Assembly (NCBI RefSeq): GCF_009834545.1
Contig: NZ_CP019427.1
Location: 4,842,001-4,906,000, forward strand
Direction: 5' to 3'
Source of the DNA: Pseudomonas sp. S04
Lineage (GTDB): Bacteria; Pseudomonadota; Gammaproteobacteria; Pseudomonadales; Pseudomonadaceae
DNA length: 64,000 nt
In this document: piece by piece, positions 52,643 to 62,297 of the stretch
Numbering within the stretch: position 1 is the stretch's first letter
Layout of the letters: the number at the start of each line of letters is the position of its first letter
The notes under the pieces: generated by a model
The model's database searches: none
What the model saw: only the letters and a program-made list of their open reading frames with translations
What the model was told of the DNA's origin: nothing
Position numbers and translations under genes: made by a program

Positions 52643-53311
52643 TTACCTCTTTCGCAAAATATAAACGCGCCACATGGCGTAGAGCGGAATGAAGTCCAAA
52701 TGTTCCTGAACACGGAAACCGGCTTGCTCAAATTCGGCTTCTACCGTAGAGGCCGGTAACACAAAGCGGTTCTGGTAACCCTCCTGCGCACGTTCTTTTT
52801 CAGCACGCTTACGTTTCCAGGCCTTGAAATTGCCGTCGACCCACAACGACAGGATGACGCTGTCACGGGTGACCCGCTGGAATTCGCGCAAGATAGCCAG
52901 GCGATGCTCGGCCTCGCCGATGTGGTGAAGCAAACGCATGCAGAAAATGCTGTCTACGGAATTGTCGGGCAGTGCGATGTCGAATGCAGAGGTCTGCAAA
53001 GGTCGTACCCGTTCCACCACATTGGCCGGTTGGGCTTGGGTGGCGATCTTGACCATCGAGGCAGAGTTGTCGGCACCAATGATCACCCGATTGGATTTTT
53101 CCGCCAGCATCGGCCAGAAACGACCAGCACCGCAGGGCAGGTCAAGGACCAGGCCCGGCTCACCGACACGCTTGAGTGCGGTGCGCGCCAGTTGCAAATC
53201 ACGCTTGTGCGACAGTTGACGGCCGAGACCGTCCTTGTGCTTGCGCAGATAACGCTGGGCGTGTTCGTCGTCGTACTTCTCGGAAAATTCGAGTTTGATC
53301 GGGTCGTCCAT
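52643..53311 (-). CDS. SAM-dependent class I methyltransferase
   Basis: A 222-residue Rossmann methyltransferase. Motif I is VLDLPCGAGRFWPML (about 60-74), followed by motif II acidic GADNSASMV and post-motifs SIFCMRLLHHIGEAEHR. It has a basic patch KAWKRKRAEKERAQ. There are three consecutive ATGs; the last (53311) has the best distance to GGAG. It is the first gene of an operon with inaA. Substrate unknown; P. aeruginosa keeps the same pairing. Confidence 0.85.
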   Translation of the reverse strand: MDDPIKLEFSEKYDDEHAQRYLRKHKDGLGRQLSHKRDLQLARTALKRVGEPGLVLDLPCGAGRFWPMLAEKSNRVIIGADNSASMVKIATQAQPANVVERVRPLQTSAFDIALPDNSVDSIFCMRLLHHIGEAEHRLAILREFQRVTRDSVILSLWVDGNFKAWKRKRAEKERAQEGYQNRFVLPASTVEAEFEQAGFRVQEHLDFIPLYAMWRVYILRKR

Positions 53312-53492
53312 CATCATGTCTCCAGAACTGATGACAGCCACCTTAGGGATCAGGGTGTGAGTTTCAGGTCATCCAGTTGTGAAAATTTCGTTAGGAAAAG
53401 CCCTTAAGTATTACAGAATTTTACACCTTCAATTTCAGTATGCACCCACACCAACGTAAGAAAAAGCCTACAGACCCCGCCGCCGCAGGGCC

Positions 53493-54773
53493 TCAGTCGC
53501 TCATCCGGCACAGTTCGACCTGGAACCGGCAACCGCTCGGCTCACGGGTAGTGAGGCTGACGCTCCAGCCCTGGTTTTCACAAATTCGCTGTACCAGCGA
53601 CAGGCCCAGCCCCAGGCCTTCGCCACGATTTTCCGTGCCACGGACAAAGGGCTCGAACATCGCCTCGCGCTTTTCCTCGGGAATGCCCACCCCGCTGTCC
53701 TCCACCAGGAACCCGTTGGGCAGCAGGGTCAGGCGGATGAACCCGCTGTCGGTGTAGTGCACGGCGTTACGTAACAGGTTGCCCATGACCGCGTGCAACA
53801 AGGTCGCGTTGTAGCGCATCGGCAGCGGCTGGCCGGGCTCATGGATCAATTGCAGGCCCTTGGCCTCAATCGGCTCGCGCCACAGGCCGAGCAGATCCTC
53901 GGCCACCTGCTGCAAGGTCACCTGCGGCGACATGCCTGCTGCTTCATGCTGGGCCCGGGCGAGCATCAGGAAGGTCTGGACCAGCTCGCGCATCTCCTCG
54001 CAGGCACGTGCAATGCGCTCGACCTGGGCGCGACCGCGCTGGTCGATACCGGGGTTTTCCAGCAGCAGTTCGCAGGAACTGGCGAGGACCATCAAAGGTG
54101 TGCGCAGCTCATGGCTGACGTCGCTGGTAAACAATCGCTCGCGGTTCAATGCCTTACGCAGCCGGCCCAAGGTGGCATCGAAGGCCACTGCCAACTCGCC
54201 GACTTCGTCGGCGGCATAGTCCGGGGCCAGGGGTGGGGCCAGGCCAAGCAGTTGATCGCGGTGCCGGACCTGACGGGCCAGGCGCACCACCGGCGCCATC
54301 ACCTTGCGCGCCAGGACCCAGCCGAGGAACACCGCCAGCGCCAGGCTCAATACGAAGCCGACCAGCACCACGGCAAACAGTACGCGCTCGCGTTCCTCGA
54401 AATCGCTCTGGTCCTGCAGCAGCACGTAATGCCGGCCGTCGACGATTTCCACCATCGCGTGGTACGACAACTGCTCGCGAAACACTTCGTGGAAACCCGC
54501 GTCCAAGTGCCGCAAGTCCTTGGGTAGTTCGAAGTCACCCGGGCCGCCACTGAAATAGAACAACTGGTCGGGCTCCGGCCGGTGGCTCCACTCGGACATG
54601 TTGTCCATCAGCAGCAAACGCTGGAGGTCGCCTCCGAGGCCGGCGGAAATCAGTTTTTCTTCGACCAGGTGCACGGTGGCCACGATGCCCATGGCAAATG
54701 CCCCCGCCACCAGCGCACTCATCAGCGCAAAGGCGATGATGATCCGCTGGGCAAGGCTCTGTCTAAACTCCAT
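53493..54773 (-). CDS. colS: sensor histidine kinase ColS
   Basis: A 426-residue membrane kinase. The first helix is IIIAFALMSALVAGAFAMGIV, then a periplasmic loop of about 100 residues rich in acidic residues, a second helix (VLFAVVLVGFVLSLALAVFLGW), HAMP, phospho-acceptor H in TSDVSHELRTPLMVL (about 208), and ATPase motifs NLLRNAV, DSGVGI, GLGLGLSL. In Pseudomonas ColS senses excess zinc/iron and controls membrane integrity genes. The ATG at 54773 overlaps the colR stop by 11 bp. Confidence 0.92.
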   Translation of the reverse strand: MEFRQSLAQRIIIAFALMSALVAGAFAMGIVATVHLVEEKLISAGLGGDLQRLLLMDNMSEWSHRPEPDQLFYFSGGPGDFELPKDLRHLDAGFHEVFREQLSYHAMVEIVDGRHYVLLQDQSDFEERERVLFAVVLVGFVLSLALAVFLGWVLARKVMAPVVRLARQVRHRDQLLGLAPPLAPDYAADEVGELAVAFDATLGRLRKALNRERLFTSDVSHELRTPLMVLASSCELLLENPGIDQRGRAQVERIARACEEMRELVQTFLMLARAQHEAAGMSPQVTLQQVAEDLLGLWREPIEAKGLQLIHEPGQPLPMRYNATLLHAVMGNLLRNAVHYTDSGFIRLTLLPNGFLVEDSGVGIPEEKREAMFEPFVRGTENRGEGLGLGLSLVQRICENQGWSVSLTTREPSGCRFQVELCRMSD

Positions 54774-55446
54774 CACGTCCCTCGGCCAAGCGATAACCGA
54801 CACCATGCACGGTCTGCAGCAACGGCTTGGCAAACGGTTTGTCGATCACCTGGCGCAACTGGTGGACATGACTGCGCAGGCTGTCGCTGTCCGGGCAATC
54901 ATCGCCCCACAAGGCTTCTTCGAGAATTTCGCGGCGCAGCACATGGGGGCTCTTCTGCATCAGCACCGCCAGCAGCTTGAGGCCGACCGGGTTGAGTTTC
55001 AGCAGGCGCCCTTCGCGGGTAACTTCGAGCGTGTCCAGGTCATAACTGAGGTCGCCGACCTGCAAGGCACGCCGCCCCCCGCCCTGGGTGCGGCGCATCA
55101 CTGCTTCGATGCGTGCGGCCAGTTCAGACAGGGCAAAGGGTTTGATCAGGTAGTCGTCGGCGCCGGACTTGAAGCCCTGCAGCCGGTCATCCAATTGGTC
55201 ACGGGCGGTGAGCATGATCACCGGAGTATCACGTCGGGCATCTTCGCGCAGGCGCTTGCACAGGGTGTAGCCGTCGATGCCGGGCAGCATGATGTCGAGC
55301 ACGATCAGGTCGTAATGCTCGGTGGCCGCCAGGTGCAGACCCGACAAGCCGTCCTGCGCACAATCCACGGTATAGCCTTTGAGCCCCAGGTAATCCGCCA
55401 GGTTGGCAAGGATATCGCGGTTGTCTTCAACCAATAGAATTCGCAT
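54763..55446 (-). CDS. colR: response regulator ColR (OmpR family)
   Basis: A 227-residue regulator. The receiver has phospho-acceptor D51 (LIVLDIMLPG) and K in LIKPFALSEL; the OmpR-type winged helix is ... LRREILEEALWGDDCPDSDSLRSHVHQLRQVIDKPF. The start MRILLVED at 55446 follows GGAG at nine bases; MPMRIL at 55452 is possible. It is divergent from the PAP2 gene, in front of which there is a near-perfect ColR box. Confidence 0.92.
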   Translation of the reverse strand: MRILLVEDNRDILANLADYLGLKGYTVDCAQDGLSGLHLAATEHYDLIVLDIMLPGIDGYTLCKRLREDARRDTPVIMLTARDQLDDRLQGFKSGADDYLIKPFALSELAARIEAVMRRTQGGGRRALQVGDLSYDLDTLEVTREGRLLKLNPVGLKLLAVLMQKSPHVLRREILEEALWGDDCPDSDSLRSHVHQLRQVIDKPFAKPLLQTVHGVGYRLAEGRDGV

Positions 55447-55553
55447 GGGCATTTGCTCCGTACACAGTAACGGCCGTCTTGGCTCGCGCAGCTTAAGGCC
55501 AAGCGGGGTTCAGGGCCAGAGTTGTCTGCCGGGGCAAACTCGGGCAAAAACCA

Positions 55554-55569
55554 CTCACGAATTTTTCAC
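55554..55569 (+). promoter_or_regulatory. ColR-binding site upstream of PAP2 gene
   Basis: CTCACGAATTTTTCAC agrees with the published ColR consensus (YYNASNNY-TTTTTCAC, as recalled for P. putida) at every defined position but one (A instead of Y before the T run). It lies 87 bp upstream of the PAP2 start and beside colR itself. Confidence 0.7.
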
Positions 55570-55655
55570 CCGCTATTCACACCAGGCCTACGCGAGCGGG
55601 CCCAGACTGCTGCGCTGCTTGCCGCTGGACCAATCCACACCCTCAGGATCGCCCG

Positions 55656-56399
55656 ATGTCACTGACCCTTTCGCGCCCCGCCTCCCGCCCCTTGAATGCC
55701 TGGCTCTGCCTGGGGATCCCCGCCGTCGTGGCGACCGCTCTGCTGCTGCTTGAGCTGACGTCCCTGGACATGAGCCTGGCCCAGTTGTTCTACGACCCCG
55801 ATGGCGGAGGGTTTATCGGTCGCCACAGCTACTTCCTGGAAAACATCCTGCATGACCGGGCCAAGCAAGTGGTCATCGCTTTCTCGGTGCTGGCGGTGAT
55901 CGGGTTTGCCGGTTCGTTCTTCGTCGCCCGGCTCAAGCCGTTCAAGCGCGAACTGGGCTGCCTGGTGCTGTCGCTGGGCCTGGCCACGGCGTTTGTCACG
56001 CCGGTCAAGGCCGTGACCGCCGTACAGTGCCCGTGGAGCCTGAAGGAGTTCGGTGGCAAGGAAACCTACAGCGAACTGCTCAGCCCACGCCCAGCCACTG
56101 ACAAACCGGGACGTTGCTGGCCCGGCGGTCATGCAGCCACCGGGTTTGCCTTGTTTGCGCTGTTTTTCGTGTTGCGCGACCGGCGCCCGAAACTGGCCCG
56201 CGCGGCCTTTCTCTTTGCGTTTGGCCTGGGCACGGTATTTTCCGTCAGCCGCATGATGCAGGGCGCACACTTTTTCTCGCACAACGTGTGGACGGCGGTG
56301 TTTTGCTGGCTGATTTGCCTGGGCGCGTATTACTACGTGCTGTATCGACCGGCGAGCAAGGTCGATCCGGCCGGCAAGGCCCAGGCCGTCAACGCCTGA
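55656..56399 (+). CDS. PAP2-family membrane phosphatase
   Basis: A 247-residue protein with about six helices. The three-part phosphatase signature is seen as K-x6-RP (SPRPATDKPGR), PGGH (CWPGGHAATGFALF) and SRMMQGAHFFSHNVW (SRx5Hx3 spacing of the nucleophile-assisting His). Similar enzymes dephosphorylate lipid A or undecaprenyl/phosphatidyl lipids. The upstream ColR box and position beside colRS suggest a membrane-remodelling member of the ColR regulon. Confidence 0.85.
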   Translation: MSLTLSRPASRPLNAWLCLGIPAVVATALLLLELTSLDMSLAQLFYDPDGGGFIGRHSYFLENILHDRAKQVVIAFSVLAVIGFAGSFFVARLKPFKRELGCLVLSLGLATAFVTPVKAVTAVQCPWSLKEFGGKETYSELLSPRPATDKPGRCWPGGHAATGFALFALFFVLRDRRPKLARAAFLFAFGLGTVFSVSRMMQGAHFFSHNVWTAVFCWLICLGAYYYVLYRPASKVDPAGKAQAVNA

Positions 56400-56412
56400 T
56401 AAGAGGGGCAAT

Positions 56413-56448
56413 AAAAAACCCCGCCGGCTTGCGCAGGCGGGGTTTTTT
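56413..56448. terminator. bidirectional terminator between PAP2 and groEL
   Basis: AAAAAACCCCGCC-loop-GGCGGGGTTTTTT between convergent genes, with A and T runs on both sides. Confidence 0.92.
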
Positions 56449-56479
56449 ACAGGTGTAGCTCGTACGGGGTAAGGCTGGC

Positions 56480-58135
<1,656 letters not shown>

Positions 58136-58175
58136 TTAAATACTTGAGTAGTCGCGGGAAAATGAACGAGGGGTC

Positions 58176-58469
58176 TTAGCCTTCGATAACAGCGAGAATC
58201 TCGTTCTCAGCCATTACCAACAGGTCTTCGCCGTCGACTTTCACGGTGTTGCTGCCCGAGTACGGGCCGAACACAACCTTGTCACCCACTTTCACGGCCA
58301 GCGCACGCACTTCACCGTTGTCCAGCACGCGGCCGGTACCCACAGCGAGGATCTCGCCGCTGTTGGCTTTTTCAGCAGCCGAACCTGGCAGAACGATACC
58401 GCCAGCGGTTTTCTTTTCTTCTTCGCTGCGACGGATGACGACGCGGTCATGCAGAGGACGAAGCTTCAT
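58176..58469 (-). CDS. groES: co-chaperonin GroES (10 kDa)
   Basis: A 97-residue lid of the GroEL chamber. It begins [14 protein letters not shown], and the mobile loop [14 protein letters not shown] contacts GroEL. AGGAGAGATC precedes the ATG. First gene of the heat-shock operon. Confidence 0.98.
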   Translation of the reverse strand: MKLRPLHDRVVIRRSEEEKKTAGGIVLPGSAAEKANSGEILAVGTGRVLDNGEVRALAVKVGDKVVFGPYSGSNTVKVDGEDLLVMAENEILAVIEG

Positions 58470-58610
58470 TGTCGATCTCTCCTAATTGTAGTTTCAGCGG
58501 CCGGTGTAGTCCCGGCGGGGTTAATTTCCGGCGGTGCCGGTTGCGACTCGTCGAGCGAGTCGCGGAAGTCTGTCTGGTGAGCATCACCAGAAACCTTGCG
58601 GTGACCGTTA

Positions 58611-58637
58611 CATAAGGGCGCGCAAGCTTATTACAAG
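58611..58637 (-). promoter_or_regulatory. sigma-32-like heat-shock promoter of groESL
   Basis: On the minus strand CCCTTGTA (58632-58639), 13 bases, then CCCTTATG (58611-58618) resemble CTTGAA / CCCCATNT. It is about 140 bp upstream of groES, leaving a long leader. Confidence 0.6.
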
Positions 58638-58679
58638 GGCAGCACAGCGAAATTTTTTACTTCAGTGGCCACCGAAACG

Positions 58680-58704
58680 CACACGGCACCCGCAGGTGCC
58701 GTGT
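58680..58704. terminator. hairpin after fxsA
   Basis: CACGGCACC-CGCA-GGTGCCGTG, 9-bp perfect stem downstream of fxsA (which reads leftward); a short T/G stretch follows on that strand. Confidence 0.6.
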
Positions 58705-58715
58705 CGATGTTGCAG

Positions 58716-59192
58716 TTACTTGGAGTCGCGGTGTTCGAACTCGCCTTCGATCACGTTCGGCTCGCGGCCCAGAGGCTCACGCGGAACCGGGCCGCCACGC
58801 GGTTGCAGGTCGTCGGCGAAAGCACGCTGGCGAATCGCCTGCTCTTCGGCGCGCTGGCGCATTTTATTGGCCAGCAGGCGACGGGTCAGCGGCAGCATCA
58901 TGATCAGGCCCAGCACGCTGCTGACAAAACCCGGCACGATCAACAGACCGCCACCCAGGGCCAGCATCAGGCCTTCGATCATGGTCTGCGCGGGCAACTC
59001 GCCCCGGTTCAGGCTTTCACGGGCCCGCAATGCGGTCGCCAGGCCGGCGATACGCAGCACGAACACGCCGAGCATCGAGCCGAGAATAATCAACAACAGT
59101 GCCGGGAAAAACCCGATAGCAGCGCTGACCTTGACGAATACGAACAGCTCCAGCACCGGAAACAGCAGAAAGAGCAATAAGAAAGGGCGCAT
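58716..59192 (-). CDS. fxsA: membrane protein FxsA
   Basis: A 158-residue cytoplasmic-membrane protein with three to four helices: MRPFLLLFLLFPVLELFVFV, FFPALLLIILGSMLGVFVLR, and GGGLLIVPGFVSSVLGLIMMLP. These are the FxsA family motifs. The tail is cytoplasmic and charged. In E. coli FxsA overproduction relieves F exclusion of phage T7; normal role unclear. MRPFLL at 59192 is the family start. Sits next to groES as in P. aeruginosa. Confidence 0.9.
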   Translation of the reverse strand: MRPFLLLFLLFPVLELFVFVKVSAAIGFFPALLLIILGSMLGVFVLRIAGLATALRARESLNRGELPAQTMIEGLMLALGGGLLIVPGFVSSVLGLIMMLPLTRRLLANKMRQRAEEQAIRQRAFADDLQPRGGPVPREPLGREPNVIEGEFEHRDSK

Positions 59193-59258
59193 CAAATGGT
59201 TCCTCAACGCAAGAATGCCTTGCAAGTAAGCCTTAGATGACGTCGCCGTTTCGTGATT

Positions 59259-59990
59259 TCAAGCCTCGCTGACTGCATTTGTTGGCCAATGCTCGGCGTG
59301 AGCCAGTAAAACCAAGGCTTCGCGTACTTGTGTCGGCGTATTGCAGACCTGCGGGAACGGCAGCCAGTACAGCGCCTGGCCAATGCGCAGGTGCATGCCT
59401 TCGGTATCGATGCCCGCCAGTTCTGCCGGTGCGGTCTTCGGCAAGCCGGCCAGTTCCACGTAATGGGCGATGGCCTTGGCGTGATCGGCGTTCATGTGCT
59501 CGACCATGCTCACTTCGGCCTTGCCGGCGAAGGGGTTGGCCAGGGTCAACTGGTCGACCCAGTGAATCGCGCCAAAACCGCCGATGTAGCGATGACGCAC
59601 CGGGTTGAGCACCCAGAAGTCGAAGTCATGGGCCTGGTGGTAATTGGCCGAGTCCGGAAAATAACGATAGTAGCGTCCCGCCGCTGCTTCGATCGCTGCC
59701 GGGTCTTCGAGCTTTTGCGCCTCGGCGAGGTAGGTCAAGCGACCAACGGCCTGGACGTCCTCGGCCTCACGCTCCCCCACCAGCAGCGAGCATTTCGGAT
59801 CTTTTTGCAGGTTGTGGGTGTGCTGGGCGATCCGGCTGATCAGGATCAGCGGCCGGCCCTGCTCGTCCAGGCAGTAAGGAACCACTGAGCCGAACGGGAA
59901 ACCGGGCATCGCCTTGGAGAGGGTCGAGAGCACTCCACGGTATTCCTTGAGCAGCAATTCTCGGGCATGCTTGGCAGCTTCAACGCTCAA
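59259..59990 (-). CDS. HugZ-like haem-utilisation/pyridoxamine-oxidase-fold protein
   Basis: A 243-residue protein. The N-terminal FMN-type split barrel has [30 protein letters not shown]; the C-terminal DUF2470 domain has [21 protein letters not shown] with HMNADH, where HugZ-family haem ligands lie. This domain pair is the one of HugZ/HutZ, which bind or degrade haem. Binding of haem rather than PLP/FMN is inferred. Divergent from the SDR gene. Confidence 0.85.
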   Translation of the reverse strand: MSVEAAKHARELLLKEYRGVLSTLSKAMPGFPFGSVVPYCLDEQGRPLILISRIAQHTHNLQKDPKCSLLVGEREAEDVQAVGRLTYLAEAQKLEDPAAIEAAAGRYYRYFPDSANYHQAHDFDFWVLNPVRHRYIGGFGAIHWVDQLTLANPFAGKAEVSMVEHMNADHAKAIAHYVELAGLPKTAPAELAGIDTEGMHLRIGQALYWLPFPQVCNTPTQVREALVLLAHAEHWPTNAVSEA

Positions 59991-60155
59991 TTTATGACTC
60001 CTTATATAGAATCCGTCGAAAAAACGGACAGGCTCCTGGAGAAAGTTCCAGCGATGCCATCGGGGGCAATTCTCATGTGCAGCCTAGCCACGTCAGGCGC
60101 AGATCGGGAGGCCCTCTACGAGGAAACCACTTCGACCTGCAACTGGGGCATGCGA

Positions 60156-60914
60156 ATGCAACTCACTGACAAAGTAATCATTATCACTGGCGGTTGCCAG
60201 GGTTTAGGCCGCTCCATGGCCGAGTATTTCGCCGCCAAGGGCGCGAAACTGGCCCTGGTCGACCTCAACCAGGACAAGCTCGAGCAGGCAGTCGCCGCGT
60301 GCCAGGCGGCCGGTGTCCAAGCCCGCGCCTACCTGTGCAACGTCGCCAATGAAGAGCAGGTGTGCCACATGGTGAGCCAGGTGGCCGAAGACTTCGGCGC
60401 GATCCATGGCTTGATCAACAATGCCGGGATCCTGCGTGACGGCCTGCTGGTCAAGGTCAAGGACGGCGAGATGAGCAAAATGAGCCTGGCCCAGTGGCAG
60501 GCAGTGATCGACGTCAACCTGACGGGCGTGTTCCTGTGCACCCGCGAGGTGGCAGCGAAGATGATCGAGCTCAAATCATCCGGCGCGATCATCAACATTT
60601 CGTCGATTTCCCGCGCCGGCAACGTTGGCCAAACCAACTACTCCGCCGCCAAGGCCGGTGTCGCCGCGGCCACCGTGACCTGGGCGCGGGAGTTGGCGCG
60701 CTACGGCATCCGTGTCGCGGGCATCGCCCCGGGGTTCATCGAAACCGAAATGACCCTGGGCATGAAGCCCGAAGCCCTGGAAAAAATGACCGCAGGGATT
60801 CCGCTCAAGCGCATGGGCAAGCCCGAAGAGATCGCCCATTCGGCGGCCTACATTTTCGAGAACGACTACTACACCGGGCGGATTCTGGAGATGGATGGCG
60901 GGTTGCGGATCTAA
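60156..60914 (+). CDS. short-chain dehydrogenase (FabG-like)
   Basis: A 252-residue classical SDR. It has TGGCQGLG (10-17), NNAGIL, catalytic serine in ISSISRAG and YxxxK (YSAAKAG, about 161/165), and NAD(P)-specificity aspartate in [10 protein letters not shown], suggesting NAD. It reduces or oxidises an unknown carbonyl/alcohol. ATG at 60156 is followed by MQLTDKV; one two codons upstream is also possible. It is immediately downstream of the HugZ-like promoter region, divergent. Confidence 0.88.
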   Translation: MQLTDKVIIITGGCQGLGRSMAEYFAAKGAKLALVDLNQDKLEQAVAACQAAGVQARAYLCNVANEEQVCHMVSQVAEDFGAIHGLINNAGILRDGLLVKVKDGEMSKMSLAQWQAVIDVNLTGVFLCTREVAAKMIELKSSGAIINISSISRAGNVGQTNYSAAKAGVAAATVTWARELARYGIRVAGIAPGFIETEMTLGMKPEALEKMTAGIPLKRMGKPEEIAHSAAYIFENDYYTGRILEMDGGLRI

Positions 60915-60931
60915 GACGCGACAAAGAACAA

Positions 60932-61016
60932 CTGTAGGAGCGAGCCTGCTCGCGAAGGTGTGTCAGGCACCGCGGTGTCGACTGATACACCATCGCGAGC
61001 AGGCTCGCTCCTACAG
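60932..61016. repeat. inverted REP pair (BIME-like), perfect 24-bp arms
   Basis: 60932-60955 and 60993-61016 are exact inverted 24-bp copies of the REP core containing AGGAGCGAGCCTGCTCGC, with 37 bp between. It lies between convergent SDR and mrp genes. Confidence 0.92.
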
Positions 61017-61035
61017 GGATTCGTATTTCAGCTTA

Positions 61036-62130
61036 TTAGTCGTCGCTGACGCTGATATTCGGCATCGCCGGCGTCAAAGCTTCCTGCAATACAATCCGTG
61101 CGCCAACGTGACGTGCCAACTCCTGGTAGACCATGGCGATCTGGCTGTCCGGCTCGGCGATCACGGTTGGTTTGCCACCGTCAGCCTGCTCGCGAATCAC
61201 CATCGACAATGGCAACGACGCCAACAGTTCGACGCCGTACTGGCTGGCGAGCTTCTCGCCACCGCCCTCACCGAACAGATGCTCGGCATGACCGCAGTTG
61301 GAGCAGATGTGCACGGCCATGTTTTCCACCACGCCCAGCACCGGGATGTTGACCTTGCGGAACATCTCGACACCTTTGCGCGCATCCAGCAGTGCCAGGT
61401 CCTGGGGGGTGGTGACAATCACCGCGCCCGCCACCGGGACTTTCTGCGCCAGGGTCAGTTGAATGTCACCGGTACCTGGCGGCATGTCGATCACTAGGTA
61501 GTCCAGGTCACCCCAGGCGGTCTGGGTGACCAATTGCAACAGGGCACCGGAGACCATCGGTCCGCGCCAGACCATCGGCGTGTTGTCATCGGTGAGGAAC
61601 GCCATGGACATCACCTCGACCCCATGGGACTCGATCGGCACGAACCATTTCTGGTCCTTGACCTTGGGCCGCGTGCCCTCGGCGATACCGAACATGATGC
61701 CTTGGCTCGGGCCGTAGATATCGGCATCGAGAATGCCCACCCGGGCGCCTTCACGGGCCAGGGCCAGGGCCAGGTTCGCGGCCGTGGTGGACTTGCCCAC
61801 CCCGCCCTTGCCGGACGCCACCGCCACCACGTTCTTGACGTTGGCCAGGCCCGGAATCTGTGCCTGGGCCTTGTGCGCGGCAATCCGCGTGGTGATCTCG
61901 ACCTTGGCCGACGTCACGCCGTCCAGGCCTTCGATCGCCATCTGCAGCATCTGTGCCCAGCCGTTCTTGAACAGGCCGGCGGCGTAACCCAGTTCCAGCT
62001 GGACGCTGACGCGATCACCCTGGATATCGATGCCGCGCAGGCAACCGGCGCTGATCGGATCCTGGTTCAGGTAAGGGTCGGTGTACTGGCGAAGGACGGC
62101 TTCCACCGCTGCGCGATTGACGGCGCTCAT
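61036..62130 (-). CDS. apbC: Mrp/ApbC-type iron-sulfur cluster carrier ATPase
   Basis: A 364-residue Mrp/NBP35-family P-loop protein. The N-terminal MIP18-like domain (VEAVLRQYTDPYLNQD) is followed by deviant Walker A GKGGVGKST (about 108-116), then DADIYGPSQG and DMPPGTGDIQ; a C-terminal cysteine pair CSNC (in HICSNCGHAEHLFG) binds a bridging Fe-S cluster. Delivers clusters to apo-proteins. ATG at 62130; divergent from metG as in other gammaproteobacteria. Confidence 0.93.
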   Translation of the reverse strand: MSAVNRAAVEAVLRQYTDPYLNQDPISAGCLRGIDIQGDRVSVQLELGYAAGLFKNGWAQMLQMAIEGLDGVTSAKVEITTRIAAHKAQAQIPGLANVKNVVAVASGKGGVGKSTTAANLALALAREGARVGILDADIYGPSQGIMFGIAEGTRPKVKDQKWFVPIESHGVEVMSMAFLTDDNTPMVWRGPMVSGALLQLVTQTAWGDLDYLVIDMPPGTGDIQLTLAQKVPVAGAVIVTTPQDLALLDARKGVEMFRKVNIPVLGVVENMAVHICSNCGHAEHLFGEGGGEKLASQYGVELLASLPLSMVIREQADGGKPTVIAEPDSQIAMVYQELARHVGARIVLQEALTPAMPNISVSDD

Positions 62131-62297
62131 GGGCAACTCCGATAACAAGTCTGGAAAAACAGGCGACTATCCTACCTGTTCTGATCTTTTCGCGGCCCCC
62201 CTTATTCAATCATCGGAGGAAACAACCACACGGGGTGAAAATTCTGCGCCAGCGCTTTATAGTGGCCGACCTCCGTTTCATCAAGTAGCCGAGCCCC

